Below are positions 16,513 through 24,936 of a stretch of DNA of 64,000 nt, one piece after another. Every line of letters starts with the position of its first letter. Position 1 is the stretch's first letter. Made by a program: the position numbers and the translations under genes. Origin of the DNA: Duganella sp. CF517 (GTDB taxonomy: Bacteria; Pseudomonadota; Gammaproteobacteria; Burkholderiales; Burkholderiaceae_D); the NCBI RefSeq assembly GCF_900110275.1, contig NZ_FODC01000004.1, positions 434,001 to 498,000 of the forward strand, given 5' to 3'. The notes under the pieces were generated by a model, which was given only the letters and a program-made list of their open reading frames with translations, was not told the DNA's origin and made no database searches.

Positions 16513-18093
16513 TCAATCGGCCAGCTTGGCCGCCAGCTGCTGGACCCTGGCCGGGTCGGCCTTCACCGCCACCGCCAGCGCGCGCCCGTAGTTGGCGTCG
16601 GCCTTCTGGAAGTGCGACAGCATCGTGTACTTGACAGTGTCATCCTTCACCTGGCCCAGATCGCCCGCCAGGTTGCTGACCAGGTTGGCCTGCTGCTGCG
16701 CGTTCAGCGAGCGGTAGAAGTCTCCGGCCTGCGCGAAGTTGCGCGTCTTGGCGATGCGCGCCTGCTGCGTCGTGCCGCTCAACGGCAGTTGGCTGGATTT
16801 GTACTCGGCGTTGTCGGCCAGCGGCGCGTGCGCGCTCGGCTGGTAGTTGACTTCGCCTTTGCGGGCGCCGCTGTTGGTCGCGCCGTCCTGGTTGTAGTTG
16901 GCGGCGGGCGCCAGCGGACGGTTGATCGGCAGTTGCAGGCCGTTGGCGCCGAGGCGGTGCAGCTGCGTGTCGGCGTAAGAGAACAAGCGGCCCTGCAGCA
17001 TGCGGTCTTCCGACGCTTCGATGCCCGGCACCAGGTTCGACGGCGCCATCGCCGATTGCTCGGTCTCCAGGAAGACGTTGTCCGGATTGCGGTTCAAGGT
17101 CATCGTGCCGACTTTGGTCTCCGGCACGCTGGCCGGCCAGATCTTGGTGGCGTCCAGGCCGTTGAAGTCCAGCTTGGCCAACTGCTCCGGCGTCATCACC
17201 TGCACGTACAAATCCCATTTCGGGAAGCGGCCTTCCTTGATGGCGGCGATCAGGTCGCCCGTCATGTGGTTGAAGTCGCGGCCCTGGATCGCCGACGCCT
17301 CCTTGGCGGTCAGCGTCTTTTCGCCTTGCAGCGTCTTCCAGTGGAACTTGACGTAGTTGACCTGGCCCTTGGCGTTGACGAACTTATACGCGTGCACGCT
17401 GTTGCCGTCCATTTCGCGGTAGCTGGCCGGCGTGCCCTGGTCCGAGTACACGCGGGTCAGCATGTGGGTCGATTCCGGCTGGTGCGAGAAGAAATCGAAA
17501 AACCGGTTCGGGTCTTGCACGTTGGTGTCCGGCGACGGCTTGAGCGAGTGCACCATGTCCGGGAATTTGATGGCGTCGCGGATGAAGAAGATCGGCAGGT
17601 TGTTGCCGACCAGGTCCCAGTTGCCTTCCTTGCTGTAGAACTTGGTGGCGAAGCCGCGCGGGTCGCGCAGGGTTTCCGGCGAGTGGTTGCCGTGGATGAC
17701 GCTGGAGAAGCGCACGAACACCGGCGTTTCCGCGCCCGGCGTGAAGACGGCCGCGCGCGTCAGGTTGGAGATGTCCTTGCTGGCAACGAAGACGCCGTGG
17801 GCGCCGGTGCCGCGCGCATGGACCACGCGCTCGGGCTGGCGCTCGCGGTCGAAGCGCTGCAGTTTCTGGATCAGCTGGACGTCCTGCAACAGCACCGGGC
17901 CGTTGGGGCCGGCCGTCTGGGAATTCTGGTTGTCGCCGACGGGGGCGCCGTTGTCGCGGGTCATGACGGTGGCGCCGGTGGGGGCTGGGGCTGGGGCTGG
18001 AGTGGGGACGGCTTGGGCGGCGGCGTTGCCGATGCCGGCCACGGCCGTCAAGGCCAGCACGGCCAGGCGGCAGGCGAACTGAGTCGATTTCAT
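16513..18093 (-). CDS. Exported (periplasmic) monofunctional heme catalase
   Basis: 526 residues; decomposes H2O2 to water and O2. Typical small-subunit clade catalase: distal His92 in RVVHARGTGAHG, the Asn-containing loop GNNLPIFFIRDAIKFPD, and the proximal heme-ligand Tyr in RLFSYADTQLHRLG. Unlike cytosolic KatA it starts with a Sec-type signal (MKSTQFACRLAVLALTAVAGIGNAAAQA), followed by a Pro/Ala-rich spacer (PTPAPAPAPT). The start was set at 18093 because GGGAGA lies 7 bases upstream; an in-frame ATG 33 bases further out has no RBS. An AT-rich upstream region holds a possible OxyR site. Its 3' end faces the pectate lyase gene. Confidence 0.92.
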   Translation of the reverse strand: MKSTQFACRLAVLALTAVAGIGNAAAQAVPTPAPAPAPTGATVMTRDNGAPVGDNQNSQTAGPNGPVLLQDVQLIQKLQRFDRERQPERVVHARGTGAHGVFVASKDISNLTRAAVFTPGAETPVFVRFSSVIHGNHSPETLRDPRGFATKFYSKEGNWDLVGNNLPIFFIRDAIKFPDMVHSLKPSPDTNVQDPNRFFDFFSHQPESTHMLTRVYSDQGTPASYREMDGNSVHAYKFVNAKGQVNYVKFHWKTLQGEKTLTAKEASAIQGRDFNHMTGDLIAAIKEGRFPKWDLYVQVMTPEQLAKLDFNGLDATKIWPASVPETKVGTMTLNRNPDNVFLETEQSAMAPSNLVPGIEASEDRMLQGRLFSYADTQLHRLGANGLQLPINRPLAPAANYNQDGATNSGARKGEVNYQPSAHAPLADNAEYKSSQLPLSGTTQQARIAKTRNFAQAGDFYRSLNAQQQANLVSNLAGDLGQVKDDTVKYTMLSHFQKADANYGRALAVAVKADPARVQQLAAKLAD

Positions 18094-18144
18094 GGGTATC
18101 TCCCTATTGATGATGTGTGAAAGCAAACCTTAACGGCTGTGTCA

Positions 18145-18182
18145 CTATTATCAAAATCAATTATTTGTATGAAATCGATAGC
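18145..18182 (-). promoter_or_regulatory. Candidate OxyR-type site upstream of catalase
   Basis: This AT-rich block begins with CTAT and ends with ATAGC, with ATTGAT-like half sites inside (minus strand: GCTATCGAT, then ATTGATTTTGATAATAG). OxyR sites are built from ATAG/CTAT elements spaced by about a helical turn, and catalase is a typical target. Spacing fits only partly. Confidence 0.35.
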
Positions 18183-18224
18183 TTTTTTGTTATTAACACC
18201 TTTCAGTTACAAAACCGGCGGCGC

Positions 18225-18923
18225 TCAGCGCTTGCGGCCGCTGCTGGCGAATTGCTCGATCTTGCGCGTGGCGCCGGAAACGATCAGGATGTCGGCCGGC
18301 AGCACATGGGTGTCGGGCAGGGCGTGCTGGAAGTCCTCGCCGGGACGCTTGACGCCGACCACCGTGACGCCGAATTTCTCGCGCACGTGCGACTGCGCCA
18401 AGGTCATGTCGTGCGTCAGCTCCGGCGCGCGGATCTTGGCGATGGCAAAGCCGTCGTCGAACTCGATGTAGTCCATCATGCGGCCGGTGATCAGGTGCGC
18501 CACGCGCGCGCCCATGTCGGCCTCCGGATAGACGATGTGGTGGGCGCCCACGCGCCGGGCGATCTGGCCGTGCTCCGGCGTCAGCGCCTTGACCCAGATG
18601 TCCTTGATGCCCAGCTCCGTGAGCACCATCAGCGACATCAGGCTGGCGGCGAGGTCGGTGCCGATGCCGACGATCGCGTGCGAGAACTCGGCCACGCCGA
18701 GCTGGCGCATCACGTCCTCGTTGGTGGAATCGGCCTGCACCGCGTGCGTCAGTTTGTCGGCCCACAGCTGCACCAGTTCCGTTTCGCGGTCGATGCCCAT
18801 GACGTCGTGGCCCATGCGCATCAGCGCTTCGGCGACGGCGCCGCCGAAGCGGCCAAGGCCGACGACGACGATGTTGTCGCTGTTCGGGAATGAGATCTGT
18901 TCCGTGAAAATTTTACCCAACAA
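18225..18923 (-). CDS. Potassium channel/transporter regulatory subunit, KtrA/TrkA family
   Basis: 232 residues, cytosolic. An RCK N-domain with the dinucleotide-binding fingerprint IVVVGLGRFGGAVAEAL, an acidic residue at the second-strand end (GIDRE), and a C-terminal RCK/TrkA-C domain (about 145-225). It binds nucleotide and gates the membrane partner encoded directly upstream. The start is most likely TTG at 18923: GAGGAG lies 7 bases upstream and the gene then overlaps the transporter stop by 11 bp. The frame is open back to 19010 but that stretch only mirrors the transporter's coding sequence. One RCK repeat, as in KtrA, rather than two as in E. coli TrkA. Confidence 0.88.
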   Translation of the reverse strand: MLGKIFTEQISFPNSDNIVVVGLGRFGGAVAEALMRMGHDVMGIDRETELVQLWADKLTHAVQADSTNEDVMRQLGVAEFSHAIVGIGTDLAASLMSLMVLTELGIKDIWVKALTPEHGQIARRVGAHHIVYPEADMGARVAHLITGRMMDYIEFDDGFAIAKIRAPELTHDMTLAQSHVREKFGVTVVGVKRPGEDFQHALPDTHVLPADILIVSGATRKIEQFASSGRKR

Positions 18924-20292
18924 TTGGATGCTCCTCGGGATAACGATAGGGCAGGCGGCGCTCGCCCAGCACCAGCGACGCCGCCAGGGTGACGGTGCCG
19001 ACCCGGCCAAGGAACATCAGCAGGGCCAGGGTCAGTTGGCCGCTCGGCGGCAGGCCGGGGGTGATGCCGGTCGACAGGCCGGCCGTGCCGAAGGCCGCGA
19101 CCACCTCGAAAATAATCTGGTCGGTGGGGAAGTCGGACACGTGCAGCAGCACCAGGGTGCCCAGGGCGACCATGCCGCAGCCCAGCACCACCACCGTGAT
19201 GGCCTGGCGCTGCGCCGACGCGCCGAGGCGGCGGCCGAAGGCCTCGGTGTCGCGGAAGCCGCGCACCTCGGCGATCACCAGCAGCGCGAGGATGACGATG
19301 GTGCCGACCTTGACGCCGCCGGCGGTGCTGGCGCTGCCGCCGCCGACGAACATGAGGAAGTAGTGCAGCGCCCACGATTCGGGCGTCAGCGCGGCGATGT
19401 CGACGGCGTTGAAGCCGGCGGTGCGCGCGGCCACCGACATGAACGACGCCGACAGCAGCTTGTCGCCCAGGTCCATGGCGCCGAGCGTGCGCTGGTTGTG
19501 CCATTCGAACAGCAGCACGCCGACGAAGCCCACGGCCAGCAGCACGCCGGTGCCGAGCAGTGTGAGCTTGGTGTGCATCGACCAGTGGCGCGGGTCGCGC
19601 AGCTTGAGGCGCAGGTCGTGCAGCACCGGGAAGCCGATGCCGCCGGCGATGACGGCGATCATCAGCGGGGCCAGGATCAGGGCGTCGCCGGCGTAGCGCG
19701 TCACGCTGTCGGCATGGATCGAGAAGCCGGCGTTGCTGAACGCCGACACGGCGTGGAAGGCGCCGCTCCACGCGGCCTGCGCCCACGGCAGGTCGTAGGC
19801 ATAGTGCATGCGCAGTGTCAGCAGCGTGGCGAGCACCAGCTCCGACGCCAGCGTCACCACCAGGACCAGGCGCGCCACGCTGGTGACGTCGCCCAGGCCG
19901 AGCGTGCGGGTTTCCATCTGGCTGATTAACTTGGTGCGCAGGCGCGGAGAGCTGTTGACCAACAGTCCAAGCAGGGTGGCGGCGGTCATCATGCCGAAGC
20001 CGCCGAACTGGAACAGCGCCATGATGACGCCCTGGCCGAAGCCGGACCAGTAGGTGCCGGTATCGACGATCGTCATGCCAGTCACGCAGACGGCGGACAC
20101 GGAGGTAAAGAACGCGACCAGCAAGGACGCGCCCTGGCCGCCCGCGTGGGAGAACGGCAGCATCAGGAGCGCCGTGCCGAAGGCGATCGCCATCAAGAAG
20201 GCCAGCGCCACGGCGCGCGCGGGATGAAGCACGGATCGCATCAGGGTGTAGGTCGCAGTGTCAGGTTGTTCCGGGTGGAGGAGTCGATGCAA
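18913..20292 (-). CDS. TrkH/KtrB family potassium uptake protein
   Basis: 459 residues, inner membrane, with four M1-P-M2 repeats. Selectivity-filter segments are visible as SAVCVTGMT, SAFSNAGFS, SVAARTAGFN and AFGTAGLSTG, each with the key Gly. With the RCK subunit it forms a K+ (possibly Na+-coupled) uptake system for osmotic and pH balance. The length fits KtrB (about 450). A shorter start at the ATG at 20241 is possible; neither has a strong RBS. It is divergent from the propeller diguanylate cyclase gene. Confidence 0.92.
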   Translation of the reverse strand: MHRLLHPEQPDTATYTLMRSVLHPARAVALAFLMAIAFGTALLMLPFSHAGGQGASLLVAFFTSVSAVCVTGMTIVDTGTYWSGFGQGVIMALFQFGGFGMMTAATLLGLLVNSSPRLRTKLISQMETRTLGLGDVTSVARLVLVVTLASELVLATLLTLRMHYAYDLPWAQAAWSGAFHAVSAFSNAGFSIHADSVTRYAGDALILAPLMIAVIAGGIGFPVLHDLRLKLRDPRHWSMHTKLTLLGTGVLLAVGFVGVLLFEWHNQRTLGAMDLGDKLLSASFMSVAARTAGFNAVDIAALTPESWALHYFLMFVGGGSASTAGGVKVGTIVILALLVIAEVRGFRDTEAFGRRLGASAQRQAITVVVLGCGMVALGTLVLLHVSDFPTDQIIFEVVAAFGTAGLSTGITPGLPPSGQLTLALLMFLGRVGTVTLAASLVLGERRLPYRYPEEHPIVG

Positions 20293-20422
20293 GTCACATC
20301 GGGGTCGGCGCGGCTCGATTATACGTGACGGCGCGCGGCCGGCGCCGGCCGATGCCCGTGTGCTGGACGGATCGGCGCGGCGGTGGCATGCTGGGGGTGT
20401 TCAGGACCAGCACGAGGTGGTG

Positions 20423-23359
20423 ATGCGGGGCGCTGCGATGGTGTCAACGATGTTCAGGGTGCCGGCGTGGCTGGCGTGGCTGGCGGGGTTGATCTTCGCC
20501 TGGCTGGGCGCGCCCGCCGCCGCCGAGCAAATGGCGCTGCGTTATTTCGGCCAGTCCGACGGCCTGGCCAACCAGGCCGTCACCGCCATCACGCAGGACG
20601 GCGCGGGATATCTGTGGGTCGGCACCGAGAACGGCTTGTTCCGCTTCGACGGCGCGCGCTTCCGGCGCTATGGCAAGCGCGATGGCTTGCCGGCGGCTTT
20701 CATCACCGCGCTGGCGACCGATGCCGCCGGCCGCGTATGGGTAGGCACCGACGCCGGCGTGTGCGCCTGGCGTGGCGACGGCTGCGGTGCCGTCAAAGGC
20801 CCGGACGGCGCGCCCATGGTGCTGTGGGCCGGCCAGCGCTTTGCGCGCAACGGCGGCGACGGCATGCTGGTGGTGGACCAGCGCGATCTGGTGGAGGTGC
20901 GGCCCGCCGACGGTGGCAAGTGGCACTCCCGATATTATTTCAGCGAGGCGCAACGGCTCGCCCATCCCGAGCTGCGCCGGATCGCCAGCATCGCGGCCGG
21001 TGCGGACGGCGCGCTGTGGATGGGGTGCGCGACGGAAGTTTGCCACTACCGGGCCGGCGGCTTCACCCGCTACGGCCCGCAGCAGGGCGTGCCGGCGGCG
21101 AAATGGGGCGCGGTCTTCGCCGCCAGCGGTGGCCAGATATGGCTGCGCAGCCAGGACCACATGCTGTCGCTGGCGCCGGGCGCCGGGCGCGCCGTGGCGC
21201 ACGCGCCGCCCGGCGTGGCGCAGGCCACCGTCCGGCAGTTGTTTCCGATGGCCCAGGACGGCGACGGCACGCTGGTGTCGAACAACGACTACGGCCTGCT
21301 GCGCGGCGTGGCCGGCGCCTGGCGCGAGTACGGCGCCAGTGAGGGGCTCAAGGCCGACGGCGGCATCTCCGCCATCTACGTCGACCGCGACGGCGAGCTG
21401 TGGCTCGGACTGGCGGGGCGCGGCCTGGCCCACTGGCAGGGCTATCGCAGCGTCGCCAACTGGACCACCGCGCAGGGCCTGCCCAGCGACGACATCTGGT
21501 CGTTCCACCGCGCGCGCGACGGCGCGCTGTATATCGGGACGGGGCGCGGCATGGCGCTGCGGCGCCCCGGGGAGGTGCGCTTCGCCAAGACGGCCGGCGG
21601 TTACGAGGGCGCCGACCATCAAATCGGCAGCATCGCCACCGACCGCGCGGGCAATGTGTGGAGCGGGACGTTCTCCGGCGCGCTGGTGCGCCAGGACCGC
21701 CTGACGGGGCGCAGCGTCCACATCGCCAAGCTGCCGCTGATCCTGCGCGTGTTCATCGATGCCGCCGGCCGGATCTGGATCGCCACCAACCGCGGCCTGT
21801 ATGTGATCCGCGACCCGGAACATTCGACGGCGCCGCGGCCGGTCGAGGGATTGCGCCAACTGCTGCGCGAACAAAAAGACGACATCGGCGTGACCGCCGT
21901 CTGCCAGACCGGCGACGGCGCCTTGTGGTTTCTCGCCCACCGCGGCTTGCTAAGGCTGGCCGGCGAGCGCTGGTCCGCGCCGGCGCTGCCGTCGAAAATC
22001 GATATGCTCAGTTGCGACGCCGGCAACCTGTGGCTGGCGGACGACCGCGAGTCCGTCGTCTGGTACGGAGCGGCCGACGACAGCGCCGACGCGCTGGCCT
22101 TGCAGCGGCTGCCGCTGGCGGGCACGCCGATGGCCGGCCGCTCGGTGATGTCGATGCATGTCGACCGCCGCCACTGGTTGTGGATCGGCAGCGACGACGG
22201 CGTCGCCGTCTGGAACGGCAAGGCCTGGCGCATGCTCGATCAGCAGAGCGGCCTGATTTGGAACGACAGCAACCAGTACGCGATCTTCGAAGACACCGAC
22301 GGGTCGATGTGGATCGGCACCAGCAGCGGCGCCTCGCATATCCTGCATCCGCAGGACCTGTTCGCGCCCAAGGAGCTGGCGCTGCGCATCGAATCGGTCG
22401 ATTACGACGGTAATCCGCTGGGCGTCAGCAAGGCGCAGATGATCGCCTGGAGCGGCGGCGCGCTCGAGATCAGGCTGGCGGTGCTGTCGTTCCGCAACCA
22501 CGAGGCGCTGCGCTACCGCTACCGCCTCAAGGGGCTGGAAAGCGCCTGGACCGTCACCGACTCCACGGCCTTGCGCTATCCGGCGCTGGCGCCGGGCAGC
22601 TATGTGCTGCAGGTGAGCGCGGAGAACACCATGCTGCAGGCGGCGGCCGGGCCGATCGAGCTGCCGGTGGCGATCATGCCGCCCTGGTGGCGCAGCGGCT
22701 GGCTCTACTCCGGATGTGTGGTGCTGGCGCTGACCCTGGCCTGGCTGCTGTACCGCTGGCGCCTGCGCGGCATCCTGCGCCGCAGCGCCGCGATGGAGCA
22801 GCTGGTGCGCGAACGCACCGTGGAGCTGGAGGCCTCGCGCGAAGAGCACCGCATGCGTTCCCTCAAGGACGGCCTGACCAAGGCCTGGAACCGGGTCGCG
22901 ATCATGGAAATGATCGGTCAGCAAATCGTCACGACCACGCGCAGCGGCGGCACTTTCATGGTGGTGCTGCTGGACCTTGACCACTTCAAGCGCGTCAACG
23001 ACACCCACGGCCACCTGGCCGGCGACGCCGTGCTGCGCGAATTCGTGCGGCGCCTGTCGGAGCGCCTGCGCGGCTCCGACACCGTCGGCCGCTACGGCGG
23101 CGAGGAGTTCATCCTGCTGCTGCCCGGACTCTACGCCGGTGGCGGCGAGCAGCGCATCCGCGAGCTGCACCGGGAAATCTGCGCCGATCCGGTGGTGGAC
23201 GAGGGCGTCGCCATCGACATCACCTGCAGCTTCGGCGTGGTGGCCGGACCCCTGCCGGGCTGCACGCCCGAATCGCTGATCAAACTGGCCGACATGGCGC
23301 TGTACCGCGCCAAGGAAAACGGCAGGAACCGCATCGAGTACGCCGAGCGCGCATCCTGA
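20423..23359 (+). CDS. Two-component-regulator propeller diguanylate cyclase
   Basis: About 978 residues. A signal or anchor (MVSTMFRVPAWLAWLAGLIFAWLGAPAAA) is followed by a periplasmic sensor made of two seven-bladed propellers with repeated G-x-x-WVGT-x-x-G units (WVGTENGLFRFDG, WVGTDAGVCAW, WIATNRGLYVI, WIGSDDGVAVW, WIGTSSGASHI), then a Y_Y_Y domain (about 690-755), one membrane helix (LYSGCVVLALTLAWLLYRW), a short coiled coil, and GGDEF. The active-site motif GGEEF (near residue 893) is intact, and RGSD five residues before it is an RxxD product-inhibition site. It makes c-di-GMP in response to an unknown periplasmic ligand, perhaps a glycan. Start chosen for GAGG 5-6 bases upstream; ATGs at 20438 and 20450 are alternatives. 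Confidence 0.9.
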   Translation: MRGAAMVSTMFRVPAWLAWLAGLIFAWLGAPAAAEQMALRYFGQSDGLANQAVTAITQDGAGYLWVGTENGLFRFDGARFRRYGKRDGLPAAFITALATDAAGRVWVGTDAGVCAWRGDGCGAVKGPDGAPMVLWAGQRFARNGGDGMLVVDQRDLVEVRPADGGKWHSRYYFSEAQRLAHPELRRIASIAAGADGALWMGCATEVCHYRAGGFTRYGPQQGVPAAKWGAVFAASGGQIWLRSQDHMLSLAPGAGRAVAHAPPGVAQATVRQLFPMAQDGDGTLVSNNDYGLLRGVAGAWREYGASEGLKADGGISAIYVDRDGELWLGLAGRGLAHWQGYRSVANWTTAQGLPSDDIWSFHRARDGALYIGTGRGMALRRPGEVRFAKTAGGYEGADHQIGSIATDRAGNVWSGTFSGALVRQDRLTGRSVHIAKLPLILRVFIDAAGRIWIATNRGLYVIRDPEHSTAPRPVEGLRQLLREQKDDIGVTAVCQTGDGALWFLAHRGLLRLAGERWSAPALPSKIDMLSCDAGNLWLADDRESVVWYGAADDSADALALQRLPLAGTPMAGRSVMSMHVDRRHWLWIGSDDGVAVWNGKAWRMLDQQSGLIWNDSNQYAIFEDTDGSMWIGTSSGASHILHPQDLFAPKELALRIESVDYDGNPLGVSKAQMIAWSGGALEIRLAVLSFRNHEALRYRYRLKGLESAWTVTDSTALRYPALAPGSYVLQVSAENTMLQAAAGPIELPVAIMPPWWRSGWLYSGCVVLALTLAWLLYRWRLRGILRRSAAMEQLVRERTVELEASREEHRMRSLKDGLTKAWNRVAIMEMIGQQIVTTTRSGGTFMVVLLDLDHFKRVNDTHGHLAGDAVLREFVRRLSERLRGSDTVGRYGGEEFILLLPGLYAGGGEQRIRELHREICADPVVDEGVAIDITCSFGVVAGPLPGCTPESLIKLADMALYRAKENGRNRIEYAERAS

Positions 23360-23464
23360 CCCGGCGGCGGCGTCCAACTTTCCATACAGGCGGCCCGCGA
23401 CCGTTCCAGTTTTCCATGCCACTAGCGCGCTCCGATCATCATTTCCGTAAAGAATTGTCATTGA

Positions 23465-23477
23465 AATCAATGGCTTG
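23465..23477 (+). promoter_or_regulatory. IHF binding site consensus match
   Basis: AATCAATGGCTTG matches WATCAANNNNTTR at every fixed position. It is centred about 35-40 bp upstream of the sigma54 -24 element, where DNA bending would bring an upstream-bound activator to the polymerase. Confidence 0.7.
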
Positions 23478-23503
23478 AGCGGCTATTTTTCGCTGCCGAG
23501 CGC

Positions 23504-23519
23504 TGGCATACCCATTGCT
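23504..23519 (+). promoter_or_regulatory. Sigma54 (RpoN) promoter for the symporter gene
   Basis: TGGCATACCCATTGCT carries GG and GC separated by exactly 10 bases, the invariant -24/-12 pattern, and is close to the consensus TGGCAC-N5-TTGCW. Predicted transcript start is near 23530, about 33 bases before the symporter ATG. A sigma54 activator gene (27872-29215) lies in the same cluster. Upstream, two TTTCCAT copies (23379-23385, 23411-23417) are possible activator sites. Confidence 0.8.
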
Positions 23520-23562
23520 ATCTACCCGTACCCCGCGGCGCCGCCGGGGGAACAATACGGAG

Positions 23563-24861
23563 ATGATAAAAGTGAAAAAAAAGCGCCCACTAACGCTGTA
23601 CATCCTGATCGCCATGGTGTTGGGCGTAGCCGTCGGCTACGCGTGCCACCAGGCGTTCCCCGATAAAAAGGCCGCCGCCGACATCGCCGGCCATATCTCG
23701 ATCGTGACCGACGTGTTCCTGCGGCTGATCAAAATGATCATTTCGCTGCTGGTGTTCTCGACCCTGGCGGTCGGCATCGCGCACCTGGGCGACGGCAAGG
23801 CCGCCGGCCGCATCGGCATGAAGGCCATGGGCTGGTTCGTGATCGCCTCGCTGGTGTCGCTGACCCTGGGCATGGTGCTGTCGAACCTGATGCAGCTCGG
23901 GACCCATCTGGGACTGCCGCTGCCACCGATCGACGCCACCACCGGCCTGAAAACCTCGGCTTTCACGCTCAAGGAATTCGTCAGCCACATGGTGCCGAAG
24001 TCGCCGATCGAGGCGATGGCCAACAACGAGATCCTGCAGGTGCTGGTGTTCGCGATCTTCTTCGGCAGCGCCCTGGGCGCGCTGGGACAATCGGCGGCCA
24101 AGCTGACCGCCGGCGTCGACCAGCTGGCGCAGGTCATGCTGCGCATCACCGGCAGCATCATGAAAATGGCGCCGTTGGCCGTCTTCGCCGCGATGGCGTC
24201 GGTGGTCACCACCAACGGCCTTGGCATCCTGGCGACGTTCGCCAAATTCATGGGCGGCTTCTATCTGGGCCTGGTGTGCCTGTGGGCGCTGCTGATCCTG
24301 GGCGGCTTCGCCTTTATCGGCAAGCGCGTGTTCCGCCTGATGGTGCTGATCCGCGAACCGTTCCTGCTGGCGTTTTCGACCGCCAGTTCGGAAGCGGCCT
24401 ATCCCAAACTGCTGGTGGCGCTGGACCAATTCGGCGTGCAGCGCAAGATCTCCAGCTTCGTCATGCCGATGGGGTATTCGTTCAACTTGGATGGCTCGAT
24501 GATGTACTGCACCTTCGCCGTGCTGTTCATCACGCAAGCCTATGGCATCGACCTGTCGCTCGGCACCCAGATCACCATGCTGCTGCTGTTGATGGTGACG
24601 TCCAAGGGCATCGCCGGCGTGCCGCGCGCGTCGCTGGTGGTGATCGCCGCCACGCTCAATCAATTCAACATCCCGGAGGCTGGCCTGCTGCTGTTGATGG
24701 GCATCGACCAGTTCCTGGACATGGGCCGCTCGGCCACCAACGCCGTCGGCAACGCCGTGGCCACCGCCGTCGTCGCCAAGTGGGAGGGCGCGCTCGATGA
24801 GGAGAAGGCGCCGCTGGCGGAGCAGGGCAAGGACAGCGTCGCCAATATCCGCGCCGCCTGA
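23563..24861 (+). CDS. Dicarboxylate/amino acid:cation symporter (DAACS/SLC1 family)
   Basis: 432 residues, inner membrane, about eight helices plus two re-entrant loops. Family signatures are FSTASSEAAYPKL in place of the Ser-rich HP1 loop, GYSFNLDGSMMY in TM7, and TSKGIAGVPRASLVV in HP2. It imports C4-dicarboxylates or acidic amino acids with Na+ or H+; the neighbouring DctBD-like genes favour dicarboxylates. The ATG at 23563 directly abuts a GGAG; an in-frame GTG at 23572 has that GGAG 9 bases upstream and may be the true start. It is driven by the sigma54/IHF promoter just upstream and is followed after 75 bp by the porin gene. Confidence 0.9.
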   Translation: MIKVKKKRPLTLYILIAMVLGVAVGYACHQAFPDKKAAADIAGHISIVTDVFLRLIKMIISLLVFSTLAVGIAHLGDGKAAGRIGMKAMGWFVIASLVSLTLGMVLSNLMQLGTHLGLPLPPIDATTGLKTSAFTLKEFVSHMVPKSPIEAMANNEILQVLVFAIFFGSALGALGQSAAKLTAGVDQLAQVMLRITGSIMKMAPLAVFAAMASVVTTNGLGILATFAKFMGGFYLGLVCLWALLILGGFAFIGKRVFRLMVLIREPFLLAFSTASSEAAYPKLLVALDQFGVQRKISSFVMPMGYSFNLDGSMMYCTFAVLFITQAYGIDLSLGTQITMLLLLMVTSKGIAGVPRASLVVIAATLNQFNIPEAGLLLLMGIDQFLDMGRSATNAVGNAVATAVVAKWEGALDEEKAPLAEQGKDSVANIRAA

Positions 24862-24936
24862 AGCAAGCCGGTAGATTGAACCAGACAGCACCACCAAAAA
24901 AGCAGCACCACAAAAGTAATCTCAGGAGATGCAAAG

